22,086 nt of DNA from NCBI GenBank assembly GCA_002372175.1, contig DFIS01000014.1:1-22086 (forward strand), written 5' to 3'. Each line of letters begins with the position of its first letter. Position 1 is the stretch's first letter. The DNA is from Solobacterium sp. UBA3691. Its GTDB lineage: Bacteria; Bacillota_I; Bacilli_A; Erysipelotrichales; Erysipelotrichaceae. The notes below the pieces were generated by a model. It was not told the origin of the DNA, searched no databases, and saw nothing but the letters and a program-made list of their open reading frames with translations. Position numbers and translations under genes: made by a program. Below, in pieces: positions 14,786 to 22,086 of this stretch.

Positions 14786-16162
14786 ATGGGGAAACTGAGA
14801 GATTTCTTTAAACCAATAGACATGACTGTGGGCAGTCCCGCACGTAATATCGTCCTGTTTGCGATACCGATGTTGCTGGGTAACATTGCCCAGCAGTTAT
14901 ATAACACTGTAGACAGCATCATCGTCGGTAAGTTTGTCGGTGACAATGCTCTGGCGGCTGTCGGCAGTGCCGGACCGATCCTGAACCTGATGCTTGTCCT
15001 GTTCATGGGTATCTCCACCGGTGCCAGTATCATGGTGTCGCAGTACTACGGGGCAAGACAGAGAGAGGATCTGTCCAAGACGATCGGGTGCTGCATCTTC
15101 CTGACCGCGGTCGCATCACTGTTCATCATGGTCGTAGGAACGCTGTTAACAGGACCGATGTTACGGCTGCTGAATACACCGGAAGCCATCATCGGCTGGT
15201 GTAAGGGATATCTGACGATCATCTTCCTGGGTATTGCCGGCGGCGGGTATTACAACATTCTCGGCGGTGTATTAAGAGGTCTGGGTGATTCCTTCAGTGC
15301 GCTGGTATACCTGGTCGTGGCAACGCTTCTGAACATCGTGCTGGACTATACATTCGTCGCATACTTCGGCATGGGAGTCAACGGTGTCGCCCTGGCTACG
15401 GTCATTGCCCAGTTTGTATCGGCCTTCCTGACCTTAAGAAGATTAACGAAGATGACCGATCTCTTCGATATGAAGAAAGAGTATCTGAAGCCTGAAAGCA
15501 AGTATACAAAGCGTCTGGTATCCCTGGGTCTTCCTTCGGGATTAACACAGGCGGTCTTCTCGATGTCGATGATCGTCGTACAGTCACTGACCAACAGTTT
15601 CGGTGAGATGTATATCGCGGCCAATGTCATCGTCATGAGGGTGGATGGATTCGTCATGTTGCCGGCGTTCTCGTTTGGTACAGCGATGACGACCTTTGCA
15701 GGACAGAATATTGGTGCCCAGAGAATGGACAGAGTGGATGAAGGCGTAAAGAAGGGAACCCTGATCGCGGTATGTACATCTGCTGTACTGACAGGTCTGA
15801 TCGTACTCTTCGGAAGATATATCATGTCGATCTTTACAACGACGGAAGCCCTGATCGATACCGCAAACCGGTGCATGCGTATTCTGGCTGTGGGGTATAT
15901 CGCCATGGAGGTAACACAGTGTCTCTCCGGTGTCATGAGAGGTGCAGGTGATACGGTTACACCGATGTGGATCTCCTTACTGACATCCGTCATTATCCGT
16001 GTACCGCTGGCTTATCTGTTAGTTGGCATGACACGCACGGCAGAGAATCCCCGGGGTGACTTCTACATGATGACACGTTCCGGACTGATCAGCTGGCTGA
16101 TCGGTGCTCTGCTTACCTTCATCATGTTCAAAGTAGGCAGGTGGAGAAAGAAAGTCCTGTAG
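14786..16162 (+). CDS. MATE-family multidrug/Na+ antiporter-type efflux protein
   Basis: A 458-residue integral membrane protein with the typical 12-helix, two-bundle pattern of MATE transporters (NorM/DinF superfamily), which export drugs or metabolites using a Na+ or H+ gradient. Opening motif: GSPARNIVLFAIPMLLGN, then QQLYNTVDSIIVGKFVG. The two halves each carry the family repeat, LGGVLRGLGDS and LSGVMRGAGDT. I chose ATG 14786 because GAGGGAA stands 6 nt before it and the promoter overlaps the longer alternative at 14747. The gene is single, with its own promoter and strong terminator. Substrate cannot be told from the sequence. Codon use matches the general background, unlike the abiE genes upstream and the surface-protein gene downstream. 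Confidence 0.93.
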   Translation: MGKLRDFFKPIDMTVGSPARNIVLFAIPMLLGNIAQQLYNTVDSIIVGKFVGDNALAAVGSAGPILNLMLVLFMGISTGASIMVSQYYGARQREDLSKTIGCCIFLTAVASLFIMVVGTLLTGPMLRLLNTPEAIIGWCKGYLTIIFLGIAGGGYYNILGGVLRGLGDSFSALVYLVVATLLNIVLDYTFVAYFGMGVNGVALATVIAQFVSAFLTLRRLTKMTDLFDMKKEYLKPESKYTKRLVSLGLPSGLTQAVFSMSMIVVQSLTNSFGEMYIAANVIVMRVDGFVMLPAFSFGTAMTTFAGQNIGAQRMDRVDEGVKKGTLIAVCTSAVLTGLIVLFGRYIMSIFTTTEALIDTANRCMRILAVGYIAMEVTQCLSGVMRGAGDTVTPMWISLLTSVIIRVPLAYLLVGMTRTAENPRGDFYMMTRSGLISWLIGALLTFIMFKVGRWRKKVL

Positions 16163-16169
16163 AGTATAT

Positions 16170-16207
16170 ACTCCCTTCATTCCTTAATCGGAGTGAGGGG
16201 AGTTTTT
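16170..16207 (+). terminator. Strong terminator after the MATE gene
   Basis: A 14-bp stem (16170-16183 with 16190-16203, two G-U pairs) with a 6-nt loop TTAATC and a run of five U residues (16203-16207). The reverse strand lacks a comparable U-tract. Confidence 0.9.
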
Positions 16208-16328
16208 CATATGTGGCAGTGTGATTATACAGTTCTACAGGGTACAATACCGGTTCGGAATATGTTAGTATTAACACGATAATATTGAATACAAATAACA
16301 ACAGTAATCATCAGTCCGGAGGTTAATT

Positions 16329-19300
16329 ATGTATAAGAGTTTCAACCGTATAATGTCCGTATTCATGGCTTTTTTCATGTGCTTCAACAACTTGGTCACA
16401 CCTGTGTATGCGGAAGGAGAAGACGTTCCCGAAGCAACAGAAGAACCGGTAACAGAGGTAGTGCAGGAAGAAGAACCTACCGAGGAAGGCACACAAGAGC
16501 AGGAAGATATAGCAACCGAAGAAAGAACAGAACCTGGGAAAGAAGAGATTCCTTCAGAAGAAGAAAAAGATCCAGCTGAGGGAGAAGTGACAAATCAGGA
16601 AGGTGAAGAAGTAACACCTAAACCAGAGGCAGAGAGTACAGAAGAATCTGTGGGGGAAATATATACTGAATCTGAAGAGACTCAGAAAGAAGTGACGGAA
16701 GAACAATATAATGAAGAGATCTCTGCTGAAGAAGAGGAAGAGGAGAGCAGTGAAGGATACACAACACCTGCGACGGATTTTCAGTACACCGTTAGCGATG
16801 CAGGAGAGGTGTTTATTTCGGGGTATATCGGCAGTGATGCTACGGTGGAAATCCCTGACCAAATAGAGGGAAAGCCTGTAACGAATATAGGGACAAGGGC
16901 TTTATATGAGTTATCTAATGTGACAAGTGTCATAATTCCTAACAGTGTAATAAGCATCGGCAATTATGCATTTCAAAATTGTCGTAACCTTATTAGTGTT
17001 GAAATACCAGATAGTGTCACAAATATTGGCGATTATGCATTTCAAAATTGCTCTAGTCTAAAGAGCATTGTACTTCCTAATGGAATTACACGTATTTCAG
17101 GCAGATTGTTTTCAGGATGCAGTAGTTTAGAAAGCATAACAATTCCAAATGGTGTCACACGGATTATTGATTATGCATTTTCCGAGTGTAATAGTCTTAC
17201 GAATGTTTCAATTCCCGACAGTGTAGCAAGCATAGGACGAGGTGCATTCTCGGGATGTAGCAGTCTTAGAAATTTTGATATTCCGGATTGCCTAACATCT
17301 ATTGGTCGAGAAGTGTTTATGAAATGTAGTAGTCTAACGAACATCACGATTCCCGACAGTGTAACAAGCATAGGACAAAGTGCATTCTCGGGGTGTAGCA
17401 GTCTTACGTACATAACAATACCAAGCAGTGTTGATAGTTTAAGTAAAAATGTATTTGACGGCTGTAATTTACTTGATACTGTGTACTTTGACGGCACAGT
17501 AGATCAATGGAAAGCGTTGATCGCTCAAGAAGGATCTGCTGTACTAAATAACGCAGCGGTTGTTAATGGTGAAGGACAATATATTTATAACGAACCAAGC
17601 GATTTTGAATTCCTGTATGATGCAGACAGTCATACTTATGCAATAGTTCGTTACATGGGCAATGATACAAAGATTACCATTCCTTCAACACGGAATGGGG
17701 CTCCAGTGACAAGTATTGGGGATTTCGCTTTTTCTGATTGTACAAGTCTTATTAGTGTTGCAATTTCAGAAGGGGTAGCAAGTATAGGAATACGAGCATT
17801 CTCTGGCTGTAGCAGTTTATCAAGAATTACAATTCCTGATAGCATGGAAAACATAGGTGGTGCTGCATTTTCAGACTGCGGGGATCTAGAAAGCATAACA
17901 ATTCCTGACAGTGTCACAAATATTGGCGATTATGCATTTCAAAATTGTTCTAGTCTAACTAGCGTTGTACTTCCTCAGGGCATTACCTATATTTCAAAAA
18001 GCTTATTTTCAGGATGTAGCAGTTTAGAAAGCATAACAATTCCAAATGGAGTCACAGAGATTATTGATTATGCATTTTCCGGGTGTAATAGCCTTACGAA
18101 TATTTCGATTCCTGACACAGTAACAAACATATGCAATTATGCTTTTTCGGAATGTATTAGTTTAGAGAGCATAACAATTCCTGGCAGTGTAACGAGCATC
18201 GGTGAACAAGCATTTTCAAAATGCAGTAAACTTAAAAGCATAATGCTTTCTGAAGGGCTGACCAGTATAGGAAAATCTGCTTTTTCCGAATGTAATTCTC
18301 TTGAAAGTGTTGCATTACCCAATACAGTTACTAGTTTGGGGGAGAGAGCGTTTTGGCAATGTAAAAATCTGAGCAGTGTTATACTTCCTGAGGGAATTGA
18401 AACTATTGGATATTGCACATTTTATATGTGCTCTAATCTGGCAGAAGTAATAATTCCAAGCGGCATAACACTTATAGGAGATTCCGCATTCCAAAGCTGT
18501 ACAAATCTAAGAAGTGCAGTTATTCCGAGCAGTGTTACTCATATAGGAAAACAGGCTTTCATGCAATGTGAGAAGTTAGAGAGCTTGACAATAAGCAGTA
18601 ACACGACCAGTTTTGGAGAGAACGCTTTTCTCTGGTGCAATAATCTTAAAACTGTGTATTTTGACGGATCAGCAGATCAATGGAAAGCATTAATTAATCA
18701 AGAAGGATTTGCTTCATTTAGTAATGCAATAGTAATTAATAGTGACGGACAGTACATATATAACGAGCCCAGTGATTATAAATTCATATATGATGCTGAC
18801 AGTCAGACTTATACAATAAACGGCTATATGGGTAATGATACAGAGTTATCCATCCCTTCAACCAGAAATGGATATCCAGTGACAAGTATTAACAATTATG
18901 CGTTTTCAAATCGTACAAATCTCGTCAGTATCACGATTCCCGAGGGTGTGACAAGCATAGGAAGTAATGCATTCGAATACTGCAGAAATTTAACAAATAT
19001 TACAATTCCCAACAGCGTAACAGACATTGGGGATTCAGCATTCTATAACTGCGAAAGTTTAACAAGTATTGTGATTCCTGATAGTGTAGCAAACATAGGA
19101 AGTAATGCATTTATTGGATGTTCCGGTTTATCAGGAGTTTATATAAATGACATAGAATCCTGGATGAAAATCAATTTTGCAAGTGAACTATCTAATCCTC
19201 TATACTATGCCCATAGGCTATTTGTACAAAATGATTTAATCGAATCATTAACCATTCCGTCTTCGATATCTACGATCAAAAGTTATGCATTTTCGAGATT

Positions 19301-22086
19301 AAATCTAAATAGAATAATACTCCCCAACGGTGTTACAGATATAAAGTATGGTGTAATTAACAATGAACTGTTCAAAACCGCAGGGCCTGTTGGCAGTTCG
19401 GCAAATATACAAATAGAGTATGGAGATGTCTTTCCTGCTATATACGCAAATGGTGGTTTCTTCAATTACGTGACAACAATAACGATTGGGGAAAATGTTA
19501 AATCAATTGACTCAAAAGCATTAAAAGCTTCAAATCTTACTAAAGTGTTGTTTTTGGGGGATGCGCCTTCTTTCAGCGAGGACGTGTTTGCTTCTGATAC
19601 TTTGACAGCATACTATCCTGCAAATAATGACAGCTGGACAGAAGAAGTATTACAAAACTATGGTGGTACGGTTACCTGGAAAGCATGGGATACTTCACAA
19701 GATTCAGAATTAATGAATTATGAGTATTATGAAGACGCATATAATCAGTTAACGATTACAGGATATAATGGCAGTCTTACTGAATTAGAGATCCCTTCGG
19801 AGATAAATGGAAATGAAGTGGTAGCAATTGGATCCGAAGCATTTAAGAATGCCAATAAAATAACCAGCATAGTAATACCTGACAGTGTGATGAGTATTGA
19901 AAACTCAGCATTCTACAACTGCAGCAATCTATTTAGTATTGAGATTCCTGACAGCGTAACAAATATAGGAAATAATGCGTTTTATGGATGCAGTAGTCTG
20001 GCCGGTATTACAATTCCGGATAGTGTCACGAGTATAGGTACATATGTTTTCTCGGATTGCACCAGTCTCGCTAATGTTACACTTCCGAACAGTATTTCAA
20101 GTATTGGTGTTTCTGCTTTCCAGAATTGCAACAGTTTGACAGGTATATCTATTCCTGATTCTGTAACTAGTATAGGTTCCTCTGCATTCTCTAATTGCAG
20201 CAGTTTGCTGATGATTGCTTTACCTGAGGGCTTAACCGGAATAGCATCTCAGGCATTTGCCGGATGTACAAGCCTTCAGAGTATATTGCTTCCTTCAAAG
20301 GTTAATACAATTGGAGAGAGTGCTTTCTCCGGTTGTTCATCGTTAGAAAGTGTCACATCACAAAGCACTACGAATATAGGTGATTATGCATTCCTCAATT
20401 GTGAAAGTTTGGCAGAGCTGAACTTTACTCAAAAAGTTAATTCAATTGGGAAACAGTCGTTCTCTGGCTGTAGCAGCTTGACAGAGCTCTACTTTACACG
20501 GGGTGTAGACATTATAGGTCAGGAGGCATTCTCAAATTGTTCAAACCTGAAAAAGTTTGAAATAAGCGAAGGAACTACAAGCGTTTCGAACAGTGCATTT
20601 AGAAACTGTGTATTATTGGAGACAGTAGATATCAATCAGATTTATAGTTTAGGATCTAATGCTTTTGATGGGTGCACTAGTTTAAATGAGGTTAGTTATA
20701 TAGATGTTTCAACCTTGAAAGCATACAGTTTCTCCGGGTGTGCAAGCATAAACAGATTGTATCTTTCAAATGCTCTGAAAACTGTAGAAGCTAACGCATT
20801 CCGAAACGGACCGGAAACTCTTGATGTCTATTTCTACGGAACTGAAGATGAGTGGAGCACGGTTGCAATCAGAAGCAATAATAATGCTTTGCAGAACGCA
20901 ACAGTTCATTTCGTCTCAAGAGTACAGTCTATAGCTTTTGTTAACGATGTGATCAGTATTGACTACGGTGATTCTGCACAGCTTGCGCTGGCAGTGGAAC
21001 CGAGTAACGCTGATATTTCCGGATATACATGGGAGTCATCTTCTGATGCAGTAACTGTTGACTCTACCGGCTTGATTTCTGCCGTTGGTGAAGGATCTGC
21101 GACTATCTCTCTCTTTGACCGGAAGCATGTCTTAAAAGATCAGTGTCAGGTCAATGTTGTTGTGCATGAAGAAACAAATCTTGTGATAGAGCCCTTGGAC
21201 AGCTTGATTAATGTTGGGCAGACAGTGCAGCTGTCCGCAATTATTGAACCGGAGAATGCATCGTATAAGGATATTGTTTGGTCATCCAGTGATGAGACGG
21301 TTGCTTCTGTTGACCAAAACGGTGAAGTTACAGGAGTAAGAAAGGGAACAGCTGTCATCACCGGCACATCACATCATGGGCTTACCAGTTCAATAGAAAT
21401 CAATGTTGCTGTATTTGTAGAAGGTGTTTCACTGGATAGAACGACTTATATTGGTAAAGTTGGGGATACGGTACAGCTGACGGCATTGATCAATCCTGAA
21501 AATGCGACGAACCAATCAGTTTCCTGGACCTCAAGTAACGAAGAAATAGCTACTGTTGATGAGTTTGGATTGGTTACAGCTATAACGGAAGGAACAGTAA
21601 TCGTTAGCGTAACAACAGATGACGGACAGTATTCGGCAGAATGCAGTATTACAATTGGGCATTCCTATGGTGTGCCTGAATATGTATGGACAGAGATGGA
21701 TGATACATATTCTGTGACAGCAACAGTGGTTTGTGAAAATGATGAAACTCACATTGAAACAGAGACGGTAATTGCATCAGCTGCAAGAGAGCCTAAGTGC
21801 GATGAAACAGGGACGATTACATACACCGCAGTATTTGAAAATGAATTGTTTACTACACAAACAAAGGTGATCGAGGTACCGGCGATCGGCCATGCGTACG
21901 GAGAGCCGGAGTATACGTGGACAGAGACGGAAACAGGCTACACAGTAACAGCCACATCTGTATGCGCAAACGATAATGAACATGTACAGACAGAGACAGT
22001 GACGGCTGGTTATGAAGTGACAGTTGAGCCAACATGTGAAGAGTCCGGAGTGGGATTATATACAGCAGAGTTCACCAATGAACTGT
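16329..22086 (+). CDS. Giant secreted BspA-like LRR protein with Big_2 domains (3' end outside window)
   Basis: The frame is open from ATG 16329 (GGAGG at 16318-16322) to the last base, at least 1919 residues. Residues 1-28 are a signal peptide ending VTPVYA; about 29-147 is a Glu-rich, Thr/Pro-containing segment. Four LRR_5/BspA blocks of ~23-residue repeats (IPDSVTSIGxxAFxxCxSL type) start at about residues 150, 425, 816 and 1130, each opened by a cap such as YTINGYMGNDTELSIPS and separated by YFDGxxDQWKALI linkers. Three Big_2 Ig-like domains span about 1532-1775 (VxLTALINPENATNQSVSWTSS type). Two or more 77-residue repeats (YGEPEYTWTET type) follow, the last cut off. Such proteins act as adhesins; a cell-wall anchor would be beyond the window. 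No convincing promoter in the leader; weak -10-like TACAAT (16243) and GATAAT (16278). The LRR part is AT-richer than upstream genes. Confidence 0.93.
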   Translation, partial: MYKSFNRIMSVFMAFFMCFNNLVTPVYAEGEDVPEATEEPVTEVVQEEEPTEEGTQEQEDIATEERTEPGKEEIPSEEEKDPAEGEVTNQEGEEVTPKPEAESTEESVGEIYTESEETQKEVTEEQYNEEISAEEEEEESSEGYTTPATDFQYTVSDAGEVFISGYIGSDATVEIPDQIEGKPVTNIGTRALYELSNVTSVIIPNSVISIGNYAFQNCRNLISVEIPDSVTNIGDYAFQNCSSLKSIVLPNGITRISGRLFSGCSSLESITIPNGVTRIIDYAFSECNSLTNVSIPDSVASIGRGAFSGCSSLRNFDIPDCLTSIGREVFMKCSSLTNITIPDSVTSIGQSAFSGCSSLTYITIPSSVDSLSKNVFDGCNLLDTVYFDGTVDQWKALIAQEGSAVLNNAAVVNGEGQYIYNEPSDFEFLYDADSHTYAIVRYMGNDTKITIPSTRNGAPVTSIGDFAFSDCTSLISVAISEGVASIGIRAFSGCSSLSRITIPDSMENIGGAAFSDCGDLESITIPDSVTNIGDYAFQNCSSLTSVVLPQGITYISKSLFSGCSSLESITIPNGVTEIIDYAFSGCNSLTNISIPDTVTNICNYAFSECISLESITIPGSVTSIGEQAFSKCSKLKSIMLSEGLTSIGKSAFSECNSLESVALPNTVTSLGERAFWQCKNLSSVILPEGIETIGYCTFYMCSNLAEVIIPSGITLIGDSAFQSCTNLRSAVIPSSVTHIGKQAFMQCEKLESLTISSNTTSFGENAFLWCNNLKTVYFDGSADQWKALINQEGFASFSNAIVINSDGQYIYNEPSDYKFIYDADSQTYTINGYMGNDTELSIPSTRNGYPVTSINNYAFSNRTNLVSITIPEGVTSIGSNAFEYCRNLTNITIPNSVTDIGDSAFYNCESLTSIVIPDSVANIGSNAFIGCSGLSGVYINDIESWMKINFASELSNPLYYAHRLFVQNDLIESLTIPSSISTIKSYAFSRLNLNRIILPNGVTDIKYGVINNELFKTAGPVGSSANIQIEYGDVFPAIYANGGFFNYVTTITIGENVKSIDSKALKASNLTKVLFLGDAPSFSEDVFASDTLTAYYPANNDSWTEEVLQNYGGTVTWKAWDTSQDSELMNYEYYEDAYNQLTITGYNGSLTELEIPSEINGNEVVAIGSEAFKNANKITSIVIPDSVMSIENSAFYNCSNLFSIEIPDSVTNIGNNAFYGCSSLAGITIPDSVTSIGTYVFSDCTSLANVTLPNSISSIGVSAFQNCNSLTGISIPDSVTSIGSSAFSNCSSLLMIALPEGLTGIASQAFAGCTSLQSILLPSKVNTIGESAFSGCSSLESVTSQSTTNIGDYAFLNCESLAELNFTQKVNSIGKQSFSGCSSLTELYFTRGVDIIGQEAFSNCSNLKKFEISEGTTSVSNSAFRNCVLLETVDINQIYSLGSNAFDGCTSLNEVSYIDVSTLKAYSFSGCASINRLYLSNALKTVEANAFRNGPETLDVYFYGTEDEWSTVAIRSNNNALQNATVHFVSRVQSIAFVNDVISIDYGDSAQLALAVEPSNADISGYTWESSSDAVTVDSTGLISAVGEGSATISLFDRKHVLKDQCQVNVVVHEETNLVIEPLDSLINVGQTVQLSAIIEPENASYKDIVWSSSDETVASVDQNGEVTGVRKGTAVITGTSHHGLTSSIEINVAVFVEGVSLDRTTYIGKVGDTVQLTALINPENATNQSVSWTSSNEEIATVDEFGLVTAITEGTVIVSVTTDDGQYSAECSITIGHSYGVPEYVWTEMDDTYSVTATVVCENDETHIETETVIASAAREPKCDETGTITYTAVFENELFTTQTKVIEVPAIGHAYGEPEYTWTETETGYTVTATSVCANDNEHVQTETVTAGYEVTVEPTCEESGVGLYTAEFTNEL
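17010..17235 (+). repeat. LRR segment duplicated 897 bp downstream (copy 1)
   Basis: About 226 bp that align without gaps to 17907-18132 (offset 897 bp, 299 codons). Long shared runs include TTGGCGATTATGCATTTCAA and AGAAAGCATAACAATTCCAA. It spans about three LRR units. Confidence 0.8.
17481..17753 (+). repeat. Linker-plus-cap module of the BspA-like protein (copy 1)
   Basis: Encodes the YFDGTVDQWKALI linker, the QYIYNEPSDF motif and the N-terminal cap of the second LRR block. It aligns without gaps to 18654-18926 (offset 1173 bp, 391 codons), so linker and cap move as one unit. Confidence 0.8.
17907..18132 (+). repeat. LRR segment duplication (copy 2)
   Basis: Counterpart of 17010-17235, still highly similar at the DNA level including synonymous positions, which points to a fairly recent in-frame duplication or gene conversion. 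Confidence 0.8.
18654..18926 (+). repeat. Linker-plus-cap module of the BspA-like protein (copy 2)
   Basis: Counterpart of 17481-17753, opening the third LRR block; more diverged than the 897-bp-offset pair. Confidence 0.8.
21657..22086 (+). repeat. 77-residue C-terminal repeats of the surface protein
   Basis: Units begin GHSYGVPEYVWTE (21657) and GHAYGEPEYTWTE (21888), 231 bp apart; each continues with a TATxVCxND and an ExTV segment and a second TxYTAxFxNEL motif. The second is cut by the window edge. From about 21870 the DNA becomes more G+C-rich than the LRR part. Confidence 0.8.

Noticed and set aside
17171..18418. Series of minus-strand frames with repeated LSGIVM-like sequence
   Set aside because: The periodicity is the reverse reading of the LRR codons on the plus strand, not real repeat proteins.
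16776..20900. CRISPR-like regular repetition
   Set aside because: The roughly 69-bp periodicity is coding LRR units in one open frame. Repeats are degenerate and there are no unique spacers between constant repeats.

Overview
The window looks like a chromosomal segment of a low-to-mid-GC Firmicute (Bacillota), most likely an Erysipelotrichaceae-type gut or oral commensal. The reasons are strong GGAGG-type ribosome binding sites, ATGA/GTGA coupled genes, U-tailed hairpin terminators, a tRNA with encoded CCA, and a very large BspA-like leucine-rich-repeat surface protein with Ig-like (Big_2) domains. The genus is an inference; no rRNA or marker gene is present.

Layout. (1) 1-4945, plus strand: an operon with the C-terminal part of an SNF2-family helicase/translocase (cut by the window edge), an 816-residue adenosine-deaminase-like protein with a C-terminal Rossmann-like (SLOG-type) domain, and a YihS-like sugar isomerase of the AGE fold whose start overlaps the deaminase stop. 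(2) 4951-5133: facing terminators and a minus-strand tRNA-Pro(CGG) with its own promoter. (3) 5181-6884: a membrane-anchored CapA-like metallophosphatase coupled to a small helical protein of unknown function. (4) 6916-8004: an aldo/keto reductase with a C-terminal two-cluster ferredoxin region. (5) 8007-11259, minus strand: a tightly overlapping MoxR ATPase - DUF58 - DUF4129-like membrane protein operon, whose likely terminator lies inside the 3' end of the convergent reductase gene. (6) 11333-12811: malQ, amylomaltase. (7) 12794-14649: an AbiE-type (type IV) toxin-antitoxin pair, AT-richer than its neighbours, bracketed by an imperfect ~70-bp direct repeat that contains the last codons, stop and terminator of malQ. 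(8) 14736-16207: a MATE-family efflux transporter with a good promoter and terminator. (9) 16329 to the window end: an unfinished giant secreted protein (at least 1919 residues) with signal peptide, Glu-rich segment, four BspA/LRR_5 blocks, three Big_2 domains and 77-residue C-terminal repeats.

The most unusual points are the helicase / deaminase-Rossmann / isomerase operon, with a substituted catalytic-site motif (TDG instead of TDD) in the deaminase, and the direct-repeat bracket around the AbiE module, which looks like the scar of its arrival at the malQ 3' end. The other genes are recognisable housekeeping, envelope or accessory functions. I found no CRISPR array, rRNA, transposase, integrase or phage structural gene. 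No stretch over 300 bases lacks a gene.
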